Below are positions 25,006 through 25,800 of a DNA stretch of 25,800 nt, one piece after another. The stretch is taken from the NCBI GenBank assembly GCA_002314455.1, contig DCFZ01000047.1:1-25800 (forward strand), in the 5' to 3' direction. Each line of letters starts with the position of its first letter. Positions within the stretch are counted from its first letter, which is position 1. Made by a program: the position numbers and the translations under genes. This DNA comes from Lentisphaeria bacterium UBA1791. GTDB taxonomy: Bacteria > Verrucomicrobiota > Lentisphaeria > Victivallales > Victivallaceae. The notes under the pieces are model-generated. The model had not been told where the DNA came from. It saw only the letters and a list, made by a program, of their open reading frames with translations, and made no database searches.

Positions 25006-25210
25006 ATGCGAGCCCCCCATCAGCCTATGCCCCGTTGTTTTAGTCTGACAAAGACGCCCTTTTCGCGGCGCCGCCGCGAGATAAATCGTTTGCAGGGGTA
25101 AGCATACCGCATCGTCGCGTTTTGATAGAACACGGGGCCCCGGAAAACCGACCGCCCCCGGCGACCTCCTGGGCCACACAACGGCATGGATGCCAAACGC
25201 GAAAAGATGC
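25004..25210 (-). repeat. Long inverted repeat R, right copy (207 bp)
   Basis: Reverse complement of 14531-14760, with one 9-bp unit instead of four. Together the two copies flank the whole hsdM-to-hsdR operon in opposite orientation. Confidence 0.92.
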
Positions 25211-25443
25211 AACAACTTCCAATGTAATGCAATGTCGGATATCCTACGCTCATTTTAAAGACGTTAGACACCTTTAATATAGCGCAGAATCCGACTTTAA
25301 CAATCAACTCCGGTAATTTTTACCGGACAGTAGTGATAAATTATAACCTTTTTGTCGGAACAAAATTGCAAAGTGACCTTGAAAAGGTATCATTATGATA
25401 TTATTGTATACAAAGATTATCAGATGTTCTTAAAAAAACACTT
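25211..25443. other. AT-rich stretch with a perfect hairpin and a candidate promoter
   Basis: TCCGGTAA-TT-TTACCGGA at 25310-25327 is a perfect inverted repeat without a T run. TTGAAA (25379-25384), 17 bases and TATTGT (25402-25407) form a candidate plus-strand promoter for the kinase fragment at 25444. No other gene seen. Confidence 0.4.
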
Positions 25444-25565
25444 ATGTTACTGGCAGAAGGAACTAAAATTCGCGATACGTATGAAGTCGAGCGCTTTTTG
25501 GGAGAGGGCGCATTTGCCGAAGTGTATCGTGTCAATCATCGTTTTCTCGGTCGCCAAGCTATGAA
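25444..25565 (+). pseudogene. Truncated N-terminus of a Ser/Thr protein kinase
   Basis: From ATG 25444 the frame reads an N-lobe start: TKIRDTYEVERFLGEGAFAE, with P-loop GEGAFAEV and the ATP-binding lysine in RQAMK (residue 41). After that the sequence no longer resembles a kinase; it continues out of frame in a different protein tail. The helix-C, HRD and DFG segments are all missing, so the remnant cannot be a working kinase. It differs in sequence from the complete kinase at 6396-7868. Confidence 0.75.
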
Positions 25566-25712
25566 GAGTTTGCCGAGCCAACACGCTGGAGTTTGCTCAA
25601 CGCCTTTACGGAAACCATCAAGAAGTACACGCCGGGGCGAGTTGACCTTGCTTATCGGCAGTTGACAAGCGGTTTCGGCCTTGACGGAAAAAGACCTGCT
25701 TTATGGGCATAA
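25566..25712 (+). pseudogene. C-terminal fragment of a DUF932-like (phage/plasmid-type) protein
   Basis: From GAG 25566 a frame reads EFAEPTRWSLLNAFTETIKK and continues to TAA 25710-25712. W-x-LLNAFTE followed by a short R/L-rich tail recalls the C-terminus of DUF932 proteins carried by phages and plasmids. It has no start and is out of frame with the kinase fragment before it, so a recombination or deletion joined the two. The family call is from motif memory only. Confidence 0.5.
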
Positions 25713-25727
25713 AGAAAGGAGGTTGCT

Positions 25728-25800
25728 ATGGAAACTACCACCATACCACCCATTGATCGCGAGAGCACGACTGGTGCCGTTATCAGCGGTTTCGTCGCAG
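25728..25800 (+). CDS. Start of an unknown gene, cut by the window edge
   Basis: ATG 25728 lies 6 bases after AAGGAGG, the best ribosome binding site in this part of the window. Only 24 residues are visible (METTTIPPIDRESTTGAVIS...), with no recognisable motif. It starts 15 bases after the DUF932-like fragment ends, so it may have been its operon partner. Confidence 0.6.
   Translation, partial: METTTIPPIDRESTTGAVISGFVA

Overview
The window comes from a bacterial chromosome. A Lentisphaerota/Victivallales-like member of the PVC group is my best guess. The reasons are two very long repeat-rich surface-type proteins, a sigma factor overlapping a membrane Ser/Thr kinase, and an FG-GAP/MBG-type adhesin. 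This is inferred from gene content; there is no rRNA to settle it.

Left part (1-5242, minus strand): one giant open frame that runs off the left edge, with at least 1747 codons in view. It consists of beta-rich G/T/S/N repeats punctuated by a recurring module of the form Y-[FY]-S-x2-W ... TIG-x-[DN]-AF, with no visible signal peptide. A 335-bp AT-rich spacer follows, with a candidate promoter for each side. Next come a CAT-anticodon tRNA with encoded CCA and its terminator.

Middle left (5813-10067, plus strand): an ECF-like sigma factor whose 3' end overlaps a membrane-anchored Ser/Thr kinase, then two Sec-exported proteins of unknown function, closed by a perfect-stem terminator. 10282-14322 encodes a 1346-residue adhesin-like protein (Pmp-like GGAI/FxxN beta-helix repeats, Ig-like domains, three MBG-like domains, FG-GAP repeats), again without a signal peptide, followed by its own terminator.

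Right part (14387-25210): an accessory island carrying a complete type I restriction-modification operon on the minus strand. The order is hsdM - Fic protein - hsdS - small membrane protein - 369-aa protein - Bro-N/Fic fusion - hsdR, driven by a good sigma-70-like promoter at 24546-24574. The genes overlap or nearly touch, so they are probably made and regulated together. The small membrane protein and the 369-aa protein share a repeated QKQ[VI]A-type motif and lie in a clearly AT-richer block that begins inside hsdS. They are my best candidate for an under-described accessory module. The island is flanked by inverted copies of a ~205-230-bp repeat and by a 28-bp direct repeat.

Right edge (25216-25800): a kinase N-terminus broken off after its ATP-binding lysine and joined out of frame to the tail of a DUF932-like gene, then the start of another gene with a strong ribosome binding site. 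All domain calls are from reading the sequence; no database search was run.
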